A stretch of DNA of 64,000 nt from Paludibacter jiangxiensis (GTDB taxonomy: Bacteria; Bacteroidota; Bacteroidia; Bacteroidales; Paludibacteraceae). Of this stretch, positions 51,812 through 61,762 are shown one piece after another. The stretch is from assembly GCA_945897785.1 (NCBI GenBank), contig CAMDGD010000003.1, positions 1 through 64,000 on the forward strand, given 5' to 3'. The notes beneath the pieces were generated by a model, which searched no databases, was not told the DNA's origin, and saw nothing but the letters and a program-made list of their open reading frames with translations. Position 1 is the stretch's first letter. Each line of letters begins with the position of its first letter. The position numbers were made by a program, and so were the translations under genes.

Positions 51812-53179
51812 ATGAAAAAATATATCATATCACTCCTTGCCTTATTAAGCTTTTTCAGCTTACCGGCTCTTGCTACAGAAACAACTGTCACCCCTACAAT
51901 CAACACAGGAGATACCGCTTGGATGATTGTAGCCATTGCCTTTGTACTTATGATGTCTATTCCGGGACTAGCCTTGTTTTACGGCGGATTGGTTCGTAGA
52001 AAAAATATTCTTAGCGTATTTATGCAAGTATTTATCTTGGTTGCCGCTATTAGTGTTCAATGGGTAGTATTTGGATACAGCAACGCTTTTGGAACCAACT
52101 CAATTGAAGCATTAAGGCCATTTATTGGTGGATTTGATTGGGCGTTTTTAAAAGGCATCGGCATCAATGATTTGAGTCCTTATTTTATTTCCAACTCACA
52201 ATTAGCTGCTGATGGTAGTGATATTGGCACTATTCCCCACATTATCTTTATCATGTTTCAATGTATGTTTGCCGTTATTACTCCGGCATTAATTATTGGT
52301 GCTTTTGCCGAAAGAATCAAATTCAAAGGCTTTTTAGTGCTTAGCATTTTGTGGGCAATAATAGTTTACAACCCTGTTGCACATTGGGTATGGTCGGCCG
52401 ACGGTTGGTTATTAGCATTAGGAGCACTCGATTTTGCCGGCGGAGCCGTTGTTCACATAAACGCAGGTATTGCCGCCTTAGTAATTGCCATTATGTTGGG
52501 CAAAAGAAGAGATTATAAAGGACATGCGCTACCTCCACACAATATTCCGTTTGTAGCTATTGGCGCGGCGTTACTTTGGGTAGGCTGGTTTGGCTTTAAT
52601 GCAGGTAGCGGTTTAGCGGCAGATGGATTAGCAGCAAATGCCTTAATGGTAACGCATATTGCAGCTGCCAGCGCAGCCTTTGTTTGGGCAATACTTGATT
52701 GGATTGTTGGAAAGAAACCAACCCTGGTAGGAATTTCAACCGGAGCCGTTGGTGGATTAGTAGCCATTACTCCGGCCGCCGGATTTGTTGATGTAACCGG
52801 TGCTTTAGCCATAGGAATTCTAGTATCCTTAGTGTGTTTCTTTATGGTTGCTACAATTAAACCAAAACTTGGATACGACGATTCGCTCGATGCATTTGGA
52901 GTACACGGTATTGGTGGAGTTGTTGGAGCTTTAGCCGTTGGTTTTTTAGCCAACCCAAGCATACAAGAATCATATAGCGGAGCATTTTACGGAAACTGGA
53001 ATCAGGTAGGCATACAAATATTATCCGTTTTAGCAGTAGCAGCTTATTCCGCCATCATGACCTTCATCTTATTTAAAATTACCGATAAATTTATAGGTGT
53101 ACGAGCAAGCGATAAAGATGAAGCTGTGGGTCTAGATGAAACCATGCACCACGAAACAGCATATACCGTCTTTGATTAA
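51812..53179 (+). CDS. Ammonium transporter, copy 2 (with signal peptide)
   Basis: NTGDTAWMIVAIAFVLMMSIPGLALFYGGLVRRKNILSVFMQ...AFAERIKFKGFLVL...DFAGGAVVHINAG. Confidence 0.96.
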   Translation: MKKYIISLLALLSFFSLPALATETTVTPTINTGDTAWMIVAIAFVLMMSIPGLALFYGGLVRRKNILSVFMQVFILVAAISVQWVVFGYSNAFGTNSIEALRPFIGGFDWAFLKGIGINDLSPYFISNSQLAADGSDIGTIPHIIFIMFQCMFAVITPALIIGAFAERIKFKGFLVLSILWAIIVYNPVAHWVWSADGWLLALGALDFAGGAVVHINAGIAALVIAIMLGKRRDYKGHALPPHNIPFVAIGAALLWVGWFGFNAGSGLAADGLAANALMVTHIAAASAAFVWAILDWIVGKKPTLVGISTGAVGGLVAITPAAGFVDVTGALAIGILVSLVCFFMVATIKPKLGYDDSLDAFGVHGIGGVVGALAVGFLANPSIQESYSGAFYGNWNQVGIQILSVLAVAAYSAIMTFILFKITDKFIGVRASDKDEAVGLDETMHHETAYTVFD

Positions 53180-53240
53180 ACAGACACTATATTTTATCCT
53201 GAAATAATAATTCAGGGTTATATAAAATACGTAATTCCCT

Positions 53241-53273
53241 AACAGTAGTAAACTAGTTTACTACTGTTTTTTT
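53241..53273 (+). terminator. Intrinsic terminator after amt copy 2 (perfect palindrome)
   Basis: aacagtagtaaactagtttactactgttttttt. Confidence 0.85.
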
Positions 53274-53587
53274 ATAGCCAAAATAATAAATAGCACATTA
53301 GTAATAAAGCGCAAACTTAGTATATGGCTAAATCCAAAAACACAAAAACCATCTGTTCATCCGATAAAATTTGACAGAAGTTACTAAAAAAATATTGCAT
53401 TATTTTACATTGTTTGTATAGTAAATCTGCATTAGTCTATTTACAAAAACTAAAAAAAAACAGAAAAACAGCGCCTATACCATATCACTTTTCGCAAATA
53501 ACACATAAAAAATTTACTTTTTGTCGTATTAATAAATTTAAACAATCTTTTTGCTATCTTTTTTATTTAAAAATGAACACTTTTTTT

Positions 53588-53595
53588 TATCTTTG
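53588..53595 (+). promoter_or_regulatory. Candidate -7 box (TATCTTTG) for gltB leader transcript
   Basis: Exact TAnnTTTG; TTTA 18 nt upstream as a weak -33. Confidence 0.45.
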
Positions 53596-53725
53596 TGGCT
53601 GTATAGTGGTACAGGGGCATTTTCTTACATATTGAAAACTTGCAGTCTTATTCCATGTAACTAATTCTTTTAGTTACAATGATGCATATGCATTATCAAA
53701 AATGATTATGTCTTCTTTACTTAAA

Positions 53726-53901
53726 AAGGTACAGTAGTTTTCTCAACATTTTAAATCAACAACAAGAGCTTTTTTCTTACATAAGATTCAAAGTTGTTAC
53801 TAACTACATGCCCCACCTTATACAGTTGCAGTGATGCAATATGTATAAAAGGTCTCCTCTAACAATACTTAGAGGAGATTGGTGGGGAGTTACTGTACCT
53901 T
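53726..53901 (+). ncRNA. Structured leader RNA upstream of gltB (candidate cis-regulatory RNA or sRNA)
   Basis: 11-bp outer stem aaggtacagta(53726-36)/tactgtacctt(53891-901); ccccacc(53811-17)/ggtgggg(53881-87); hairpin 53818-53848 with GUGA loop; hairpin tctcctcta/tagaggaga 53853-53878. Confidence 0.65.
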
Positions 53902-53943
53902 GAAAATTATTTAATATTAAAACTAAAAATAGGGGGCTAATCT

Positions 53944-56900
53944 ATGTATTTAAGGAATGCTCAGGGACTATATAATCCCGAGAACGAACACGACGCATGT
54001 GGAGTTGGTTTAGTTGTACAAATCAACGGGAAAAGATCGCATAGTATTGTAGAGCGAGGATTGCAAGTATTAGAAAATATGGAACACCGTGGCGCGGAGA
54101 GTGCCGACAACAAAACTGGTGATGGTGCAGGATTAATGCTGCAAATTCCACACGAATTTATTCTACTACAAGGTATTGCAGTACCAGAAAGAGGGTTATA
54201 CGGAACAGGACTTGTTTTTCTACCAAAACAAAAAAGCCAAGCAGAAGCGTGTATAAAAATTATGCGTGAAAAAATTGAAGCTGAAGGATTAATGCTTACA
54301 GCTGTTCGTGACGTGCCTGTAAATAGCGATATTTTAGGTGAAATTTCGCTCTCTAACGAACCTCAAATAAAACAAATATTTGTTACGGGAGGTTCTGACC
54401 AAAAACAATTAGAACTAAAATTATATCTTGTTCGCAAAAAAATAGAGAAAACAGTTACTCAATCAACTATATCAGAGAAGAATAGTTTTTATATTGTAAG
54501 TCTTTCTACACAAAGAATAGTGTACAAAGGAATGCTTACTTCCGAACAATTAAGACATTATTTCCCAGACTTAACAGACAGTCGCTTAACTAGTGCCATC
54601 GCATTGGTTCATTCTCGTTTCAGCACCAACACTATGCCTACATGGCCATTGGCTCAACCTTTTAGATTATTGGGGCATAATGGAGAAATTAACACCATCA
54701 AAGGAAACCGCTTTTGGATGGAAGCCCGAGAAAGCGTATTAAAATCAGAGCAACTGGGTGACCTAAAGGAAATTTTCCCAATTATACAACCAGAAATGAG
54801 TGACTCGGCATCTTTTGACAATGCCTTAGAATTTTTGGTAATGTCAGGAAAATCATTACCTCATGCTATTGCTATGATGGTTCCTGAAAGCTGGAACGAC
54901 AAAAATCCAATATCCAGTGATTTAAAAGCTTTCTACGAATACCACAGTATCTTTATGGAACCATGGGACGGACCGGCAACTTTGTTGTTTACAGATGGTC
55001 GTTACTGTGGAGGAACTTTAGACCGGAATGGCTTGCGTCCGGCTCGTTATCTAATTACAAAAGACGATATCATGATTGTAGCTTCTGAAACCGGAGTGCA
55101 AAATATTGATATAAATAACATTAAAGAAAAAGGCCGTTTAAGTCCGGGTAAAATGTTGATGGTAGATACAGAAACCGGACAAGTAATGTACGACCCTGAG
55201 CTTAAGAAAAATCTTGCAAAAGCTTTTCCTTATAAAGAATGGTTGAATGATAACCGTATTGATATTAGCAATATATCATCCGGTAGGTCTGTAAAGAATG
55301 GAATATCTAACTACCATTCAATGTTGCAAACATTTGGTTATTCTAAAGAAGATGCCGAAGTGTTGATTTTACCCATGGCAAAAGACGGGCAAGAACCAAC
55401 AAATTCTATGGGAAACGATGCTTCTCTTGCGGTTTTCTCTGATAAACCACAGTTGCTTTTTAACTATTTCCGCCAGCTCTTTGCTCAAGTAACAAATCCA
55501 CCTATTGACCCAATTCGTGAAGAATTAGTGATGTCATTAACCGGATATATTGGTTCTTTGCATAAAAACATGCTAGATGCCATACCCGAACATTGTAAAG
55601 TTGTTAAAACAAAAAATCCTGTTATAACAAATAAGGAGTTTGATCTTATAATTAACCTCAGATATAAAGGCTTTACTACAGAAGTATTGCCTATGGTTTT
55701 TCCTGTCAAAGATGGTAAAGATGGCATGGAAAAATCCTTAAAAGAATTATGTTTGCAAGCAGAGAAGGCTGTTGATGCTGGCAAAAACTACATCGTTTTA
55801 AGTGATAAAAATGTAAATAAAGACATGGCTCCTATCCCATCTTTATTAGCCGTTTCTGCAGTACACCACTATCTAATTGATAAAAGGAAAAGAATGCAAA
55901 TAGATTTAGTGGTAGAATCTGGAGAACCACGGGAAATTATGCACTTTGCTTTATTATTTGGGTACGGAGCAAATGTTATAAATCCCTATTTAGCATTTTC
56001 AATAATAGAAAATCAAATTGCAAAAAATAACCTGAATTTAGACTTTGATACAGCAGAGAAGCATTTCATAAAAGCTATTAATAAAGGCTTATTAAAAGTT
56101 TTATCTAAAATGGGGATTTCTACTTTACGGTCTTACAGAGGAGCTCAGATTTTCGAAGCTGTCGGCCTAAACTCAAGCATTTTAAGTAAATATTTCAAGG
56201 GCACCACATCTAAAATTGAAGGTGCTGATTTAAGTGACATTGCAAATGATGTAATCAAAAATCACAAAAAAGGATTCTTTTCTGAAGAATTACCTGATGC
56301 GTTAACTGAAAATAATGGTATTTATAATTTCCGAAAAACCGGAGAGAAACACTCTTGGAGTCCTGAAGTAATTGCTAAACTACAAATTGCAACCAAAACA
56401 GGCAACTACCAAATTTTTAAAGAATTCTCTAAATTGGTAGATGAAAACCCCGGGAAGATTTTCCTTCGTGATTTCCTAGATTACAAACGAAATCCTATTA
56501 ACATTTCTGAAGTAGAACCCGTAAGTGAAATAACAAAAAGATTTGTTACTGGAGCAATGTCATACGGTTCTATCAGTGCTGATGCTCATGAAGCAATGGC
56601 TATTGCCATGAATAAGCTAGGAGGGAAATCTAACACAGGAGAAGGAGGAGAAGACCCTGAACGATTCAAAAAACGCCCTGACGGGACAAGTGCTCGCTCA
56701 GCCATAAAACAAGTGGCATCTGGTCGTTTTGGTGTTACAACTGAATATTTAGTAAATGCCGATGAATTACAAATAAAAATTGCACAAGGAGCAAAACCAG
56801 GTGAAGGAGGTCAGTTACCCGGATATAAAGTAGATGAGATTATTGCAAAAACCCGTCACTCAATTCCAGGAATTTCATTAATTTCTCCACCACCCCATCA

Positions 56901-58449
56901 CGATATTTATTCTATAGAAGACTTAGCACAATTGATTTTTGATTTAAAAAATGTCAATCCCAAAGCTCGGGTTACGGTTAAATTAGTTTCCGAAAGTGGT
57001 GTTGGAACAGTAGCCGCTGGAGTAGCAAAAGCAAAAGCAGATATGATTCTTATCTCCGGATGCGAAGGGGGTACTGGAGCTAGTCCGTCAAGTTCAATTA
57101 AACATGCAGGGCTTCCGTTAGAAATTGGGTTAGCAGAAACCCAACAAACATTAGTTATGAACAACCTGCGTGGTCAAGTTCGTTTACAAGCAGATGGTCA
57201 GCTTAAAACTGGCAAAGACATCATTATTTCTGCCCTTATGGGAGCTGAAGAATATGGTTTTGCTACATCGGCATTAATCGTTTTAGGATGTGTCATGATG
57301 CGTAAATGCCATGTAAATACTTGTCCACGTGGAGTAGCAACTCAAGACCCTGAATTAAGAAAAAGGTTTATTGGTCGCTACGAATACTTAATCAACTACT
57401 TCACGTTTTTAGCAGAAGAAGTTCGTGAACATTTAGCTGCGTTAGGGTATAAAAACCTTGATGAAATTATTGGCCGTACCGACTTAATCGAATATATTCC
57501 AGAAGGGTATAATGAAAAAGTTAAAAAACTAGACTTTTCAAAATTATTATTTATCCCTGCAGAAGCAAAGAAAAATGCGCTGAGAAATGTAAAAAAACAA
57601 TTACACCGTATTGACGATGTAATTGACAGAAGTTTAATTGAAGAAGCCAAAGTTGCTATTGAAAATGGCTTGTCCGTTTCTTTAAACCGCGACATAAAAA
57701 ACACCGACCGAACAGTTGGAGCTATGTTATCTGGAGAGATTGCGTTGCGCTATGGATACGCCGGCTTACCGGAAGATACGATAAAATGTTCTTTTAAAGG
57801 TTCGGCTGGTCAAAGCTTCGGAGCTTTTTTAGCTAAGGGAATTAGCTTTCGTTTAGAAGGAGATGCAAACGACTATTTAGGAAAAGGATTATCTGGTGGA
57901 AAAATTACCGTTGTTCCTCCAATAGGATACGACTTTAAACCGGAAAACAATATTATTGTAGGAAACACACTTCTTTATGGTGCAACGAGTGGTCAAGTTT
58001 TTATAAATGGTCGTGCTGGAGAACGATTTTGCGTACGTAACTCGGGAGGAGTAGCAGTTGTTGAAGGAGTTGGTGACCATTGTTGCGAATACATGACAGG
58101 CGGTCGTACGGTTGTTCTTGGTTCTACCGGAAGAAATTTTGCGGCTGGTATGAGTGGAGGTGTGGCTTATGTTTGGAATGTAAACGGCGATTTTGATTAT
58201 TTCTGCAACATGGAAATGGTTGAATTATCTTTAATTGAAGACATGAGCGATAATCGTGAGTTAAAAGAACTAATAACCGAACATTACAAATACACACAAA
58301 GCCCTCTTGCTAAGATGCTATTAGACAGCTGGGAGAATTATGTCGATCAATTTATCAAAGTAGTACCAATCGAGTATAAAAAAGTGCTTCATGCTGAAAA
58401 GATGGATGCAATAAATAAAAAAATTGCTCAAGTAAACAGAGACTATTAA
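53944..58449 (+). CDS. gltB: Glutamate synthase (NADPH-type) large subunit
   Basis: 1501 aa; MYLRNAQGLYNPENEHDACGVGLV, NTKTGDGAGLMLQIPHEF-like amidotransferase, FMN domain SGCEGGTGASPSSSIKHAGLPLEIGLAE, GXGXG domain at C-terminus. Confidence 0.97.
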   Translation: MYLRNAQGLYNPENEHDACGVGLVVQINGKRSHSIVERGLQVLENMEHRGAESADNKTGDGAGLMLQIPHEFILLQGIAVPERGLYGTGLVFLPKQKSQAEACIKIMREKIEAEGLMLTAVRDVPVNSDILGEISLSNEPQIKQIFVTGGSDQKQLELKLYLVRKKIEKTVTQSTISEKNSFYIVSLSTQRIVYKGMLTSEQLRHYFPDLTDSRLTSAIALVHSRFSTNTMPTWPLAQPFRLLGHNGEINTIKGNRFWMEARESVLKSEQLGDLKEIFPIIQPEMSDSASFDNALEFLVMSGKSLPHAIAMMVPESWNDKNPISSDLKAFYEYHSIFMEPWDGPATLLFTDGRYCGGTLDRNGLRPARYLITKDDIMIVASETGVQNIDINNIKEKGRLSPGKMLMVDTETGQVMYDPELKKNLAKAFPYKEWLNDNRIDISNISSGRSVKNGISNYHSMLQTFGYSKEDAEVLILPMAKDGQEPTNSMGNDASLAVFSDKPQLLFNYFRQLFAQVTNPPIDPIREELVMSLTGYIGSLHKNMLDAIPEHCKVVKTKNPVITNKEFDLIINLRYKGFTTEVLPMVFPVKDGKDGMEKSLKELCLQAEKAVDAGKNYIVLSDKNVNKDMAPIPSLLAVSAVHHYLIDKRKRMQIDLVVESGEPREIMHFALLFGYGANVINPYLAFSIIENQIAKNNLNLDFDTAEKHFIKAINKGLLKVLSKMGISTLRSYRGAQIFEAVGLNSSILSKYFKGTTSKIEGADLSDIANDVIKNHKKGFFSEELPDALTENNGIYNFRKTGEKHSWSPEVIAKLQIATKTGNYQIFKEFSKLVDENPGKIFLRDFLDYKRNPINISEVEPVSEITKRFVTGAMSYGSISADAHEAMAIAMNKLGGKSNTGEGGEDPERFKKRPDGTSARSAIKQVASGRFGVTTEYLVNADELQIKIAQGAKPGEGGQLPGYKVDEIIAKTRHSIPGISLISPPPHHDIYSIEDLAQLIFDLKNVNPKARVTVKLVSESGVGTVAAGVAKAKADMILISGCEGGTGASPSSSIKHAGLPLEIGLAETQQTLVMNNLRGQVRLQADGQLKTGKDIIISALMGAEEYGFATSALIVLGCVMMRKCHVNTCPRGVATQDPELRKRFIGRYEYLINYFTFLAEEVREHLAALGYKNLDEIIGRTDLIEYIPEGYNEKVKKLDFSKLLFIPAEAKKNALRNVKKQLHRIDDVIDRSLIEEAKVAIENGLSVSLNRDIKNTDRTVGAMLSGEIALRYGYAGLPEDTIKCSFKGSAGQSFGAFLAKGISFRLEGDANDYLGKGLSGGKITVVPPIGYDFKPENNIIVGNTLLYGATSGQVFINGRAGERFCVRNSGGVAVVEGVGDHCCEYMTGGRTVVLGSTGRNFAAGMSGGVAYVWNVNGDFDYFCNMEMVELSLIEDMSDNRELKELITEHYKYTQSPLAKMLLDSWENYVDQFIKVVPIEYKKVLHAEKMDAINKKIAQVNRDY

Positions 58450-58522
58450 TTAAGTGTAACACTAAAAATTAATAACTTTTAGAACAACGCACTAGTATAT
58501 TTTTAATTGAAAACTTACAATC

Positions 58523-59947
58523 ATGGGAAATCCAAAAGGTTTTTTAACTATAGAAAAAAAAGAAGCTGGTTACCGTCCTATTCATGAACGGATAGCCGAC
58601 TTTGGAGAAGTGGAACAAACATTGAACTCAGAAGATAGAAAACTACAAGCCGCTCGTTGTATGGACTGTGGTGTTCCCTTCTGTCATTGGGCTTGTCCTG
58701 TAAGTAATAAAATGCCTGAATGGCAAGATTTATTATTCAAAGGGAAATGGAAAGAGGCCGTTGATTGTTTACAATCAACAAACGATTTTCCTGAGTTTAC
58801 CGGTCGCATATGTCCTGCTCCATGCGAGAAAGCTTGCGTATTGAATCTTGATGACAATAGCGTAACCATTCGCGAAAACGAAGCAGCCATTATTGAACAT
58901 GCATTTGAACATGGTTACATAAAACCAACCCCGCCAAAAACCCGCAATGGTAAAACTGTTGCTGTTATTGGTAGCGGCCCTGCTGGTTTGGCTGCAGCAA
59001 ATCAATTAAATAAAAAGGGATATACCGTAACCCTATTCGAGAAAGAAAATGCATTGGGAGGTTTACTTCGCTATGGTATCCCTGATTTTAAATTAAACAA
59101 ATCAGTAATTGATCGTCGATTAGAAATATTTAAAGCAGAAGGTATCGAATTCAAAACAAACACCGAAGTAGGAAAAGATATTCGTGGGGCTGAAATTTTA
59201 AATAAATTCGATGCTGTTCTTATTGCTATTGGAGCTCAAGTTCCACGCGATTTACCTATAGAAGGACGCCAAATAGCCGGAATTCATTTTGCTATGGATT
59301 TTTTAACCCAACAGAACCAGTTAAATCGTGGTGAAGAAATAACCGAAGAAACAAAAATTTCAGCTAAAGGAAAAAATGTATTAGTTATTGGAGGAGGAGA
59401 TACAGGATCTGATTGTGTGGGAACTTCTATTCGACAAGGTGCTAATAGTGTAACACAAATAGAAATACTCCCAAAACCTCCCGAAGGCAAAAATGATGAA
59501 ACCCCTTGGCCCTACTGGCCAAATACGTTACGAACTTCTAGTTCTCATAAAGAAGGATGTAATCGTCGCTGGAGCATGGCTACAAAGAAATTCATTGCAA
59601 ACAAAGACGGAAAACTATCGGGAGTTGAGGTAGTTGAAGTTGCTTGGGAAAAAGATAAAACCGGTCAATTTAAAATGAAAGAGGTAGGTAAACCCGAAAT
59701 TATAAAAGCAGAATTAGTTACCTTGGCAATGGGCTTTATTAACCCTATTCATGACGGATTAGTAAACGAATTAGGATTAGAAAAAGATGCTCGTGGAAAT
59801 GTAAAAATTGACCCAAAAACTTTTCAGACTTCAGTTGCAAAAGTTTTTGCTGCCGGTGATGCTGCCACAGGAGCAAGTTTAGTTGTACGCGCCATCGATT
59901 CGGGCAGAAACGCATCGACTCAAATTGATACATTTTTAACTAAATAA
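58523..59947 (+). CDS. gltD: Glutamate synthase small subunit
   Basis: MGNPKGFLTIEKKEAGYRPIHERI...ARCMDCGVPFCHWACPVSNKMPEWQDLL...VAVIGSGPAGLAAANQL. Confidence 0.97.
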   Translation: MGNPKGFLTIEKKEAGYRPIHERIADFGEVEQTLNSEDRKLQAARCMDCGVPFCHWACPVSNKMPEWQDLLFKGKWKEAVDCLQSTNDFPEFTGRICPAPCEKACVLNLDDNSVTIRENEAAIIEHAFEHGYIKPTPPKTRNGKTVAVIGSGPAGLAAANQLNKKGYTVTLFEKENALGGLLRYGIPDFKLNKSVIDRRLEIFKAEGIEFKTNTEVGKDIRGAEILNKFDAVLIAIGAQVPRDLPIEGRQIAGIHFAMDFLTQQNQLNRGEEITEETKISAKGKNVLVIGGGDTGSDCVGTSIRQGANSVTQIEILPKPPEGKNDETPWPYWPNTLRTSSSHKEGCNRRWSMATKKFIANKDGKLSGVEVVEVAWEKDKTGQFKMKEVGKPEIIKAELVTLAMGFINPIHDGLVNELGLEKDARGNVKIDPKTFQTSVAKVFAAGDAATGASLVVRAIDSGRNASTQIDTFLTK

Positions 59948-59963
59948 ATAACAGAGTCCTATT

Positions 59964-60006
59964 AAAAAAGGGGTTCTCCAATAAATTATTGGAAAACCCC
60001 TTTTTT
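59964..60006 (+). terminator. Terminator of gltBD
   Basis: aaaaaaggggttctccaat-aaatt-attggaaaaccccttttttt. Confidence 0.85.
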
Positions 60007-60033
60007 AGTACTGTTAAAAAACTCTTACCTCCT

Positions 60034-60879
60034 TTATGTCATTACTGATTCACAAATAAAATCAGGAATAATTCCACTTGCTGCAATATTCAATTCCACC
60101 TTTCTAGCTTGCACATTACCAGACAAAACCAAACAAGTATCAATACCAAATTTATTTCCACCAATGATGTCTGTTTTTAATGTGTCACCAACCATCAATA
60201 TCTCTCGTTTTGTAACCGTATTCTTGCTGAGAATATAATTATATGCAAAATTGAACATCTGAGAATCTGGCTTACCAAAACGCATAAAAGTTTTCTTTAC
60301 CATTTTCTCTACCAACTGAGCTATACCTCCTATAGCAATACTAACATCTTCTTTATTAACAGGATAAGTAGCATCCAAGTTAGCAACAATAACAGGTACA
60401 CTTTTTTTTCGCAACAAATTTACCGTTTTCGAAAGGTCCTTATTCCAATCAAAACCCTCGTCATCCAAAAACACTAAAGAACTTACATCATCAATATTAT
60501 CTAAATCTAAATCAGAGATTGAAATCGTATTTAAACCAATAGACGCTACATAATGCGCCGATTGTTCCGTTCCAAGATATACTACAGTGCCTGCATTGAC
60601 TTTATTCGCAATATAATCCATGGCAATCATTCCCGAAGAAATTATTTTATCCTTAGTAATTTCAGGAACACCTCTACTAAGAAAGCTATCGGCAAGCAAC
60701 TGAGGACTACGAGACGCATCGTTAGTTAAAATATAATAATCTATACCATCTTGTTCTAAAGATTGTAACATCTCTCTTACCCCAGAATATATTCCTTTGT
60801 AATTGCGAAGCACTCCATACGAATCGAAAAAAATAACCTTATATTTTCTCGAAAGCTCTTTGAATAAACAAATGTCCAT
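60034..60879 (-). CDS. HAD-IIA family hydrolase
   Basis: KVIFFDSYGVLRNYKGIYSGVREMLQSLEQDGIDYYILTNDASRSP...FGKPDSQMFNFAYNY...ILMVGDTLKTDIIGGNKFGIDTCLVLSG. Confidence 0.85.
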   Translation of the reverse strand: MDICLFKELSRKYKVIFFDSYGVLRNYKGIYSGVREMLQSLEQDGIDYYILTNDASRSPQLLADSFLSRGVPEITKDKIISSGMIAMDYIANKVNAGTVVYLGTEQSAHYVASIGLNTISISDLDLDNIDDVSSLVFLDDEGFDWNKDLSKTVNLLRKKSVPVIVANLDATYPVNKEDVSIAIGGIAQLVEKMVKKTFMRFGKPDSQMFNFAYNYILSKNTVTKREILMVGDTLKTDIIGGNKFGIDTCLVLSGNVQARKVELNIAASGIIPDFICESVMT

Positions 60880-60929
60880 TTTAAAAAAAATAAATAGTTA
60901 ATAAACTAAAATAAAGATACTTACAAACT

Positions 60930-61643
60930 TCATTTACAAATTGCATTACCAAATGCTTCAAAAACTTTATAATTACCAACATGCTCATCCAACATTCGTT
61001 CTGGATGAAACTGCAAACCAAATACAAATTTTTTATTTGGATTATAAATTGCCTCTATTAATCCATCATCAGCCACAGCCATAGGTTTAAGATTATTACC
61101 TAACACCTTAATACCTTGATGGTGATAACTGTTTACTGTTAAACTTGACTTCCCATACCAAACAGACAAGGGTGTATTCTCTATAATGGATATAACATGT
61201 CGATGCGCATCGTAGTTTTGATAATCAAGATGCACTACTTTTCCTTCATTAGCTTCGTGTACATCTTTGTAAATCGTTCCTCCGTGTAATGAATTTATCA
61301 ATTGCATACCACGACAAAAGCCTAAAACAGCTTTATTGTTCTCTAAAGCATCTTGTAAACAAGCAACTTCTATCTCATCTTTTAAAGCATCATACTCGTC
61401 TAATAAATCAGTATTATAGTTTTCTCCATAATACATTGGATCAATATCTCCCCCCTCCATCATCAATAAGCCGTCATACTCTTTTAAATATTCATCCAAT
61501 ATTGTTTTAGTAGCCTCTGCTATCGGAACAATAATTGGCATTATTTGCTGCTTAGCCAGCAGTTCTAAATAAATTTCAGACACCCAGTTAATTGGTTTGT
61601 TTTTCCGCAATAATCTACGTGAAACAATAAGCACTTTTTTCAT
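60930..61643 (-). CDS. Gamma-glutamyl-gamma-aminobutyrate hydrolase family (class I glutamine amidotransferase, peptidase C26)
   Basis: LLMMEGGDIDPMYYGE...NKAVLGFCRGMQLINSLHGGTIYKDV...VFGLQFHPERMLDE. Confidence 0.88.
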   Translation of the reverse strand: MKKVLIVSRRLLRKNKPINWVSEIYLELLAKQQIMPIIVPIAEATKTILDEYLKEYDGLLMMEGGDIDPMYYGENYNTDLLDEYDALKDEIEVACLQDALENNKAVLGFCRGMQLINSLHGGTIYKDVHEANEGKVVHLDYQNYDAHRHVISIIENTPLSVWYGKSSLTVNSYHHQGIKVLGNNLKPMAVADDGLIEAIYNPNKKFVFGLQFHPERMLDEHVGNYKVFEAFGNAICK

Positions 61644-61762
61644 CTGATAATATATATATATATTTATTTGCTCACAACTAATTCGGCAAGACTCACCAAT
61701 AACTATGCTTGGCTTGCTTCATTTACTATGAATAGAAAAAAGTTGAAAGCCCAGCACCTTTT

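Noticed and set aside
52513-52962. 149-aa minus-strand ORF inside amt copy 2
   Set aside because: Pro/Ala/Thr-rich shadow of conserved Amt coding sequence.
53414-53635. 73-aa ORF upstream of gltB as a leader peptide
   Set aside because: Low-complexity composition, spans the predicted promoter, and lacks an attenuator-like arrangement.
53726-53901. gltB leader as 6S RNA
   Set aside because: Size is similar (176 nt), but the interior is strongly asymmetric (74 nt left, 3 nt right) with a three-way junction instead of a long rod with a central bubble.
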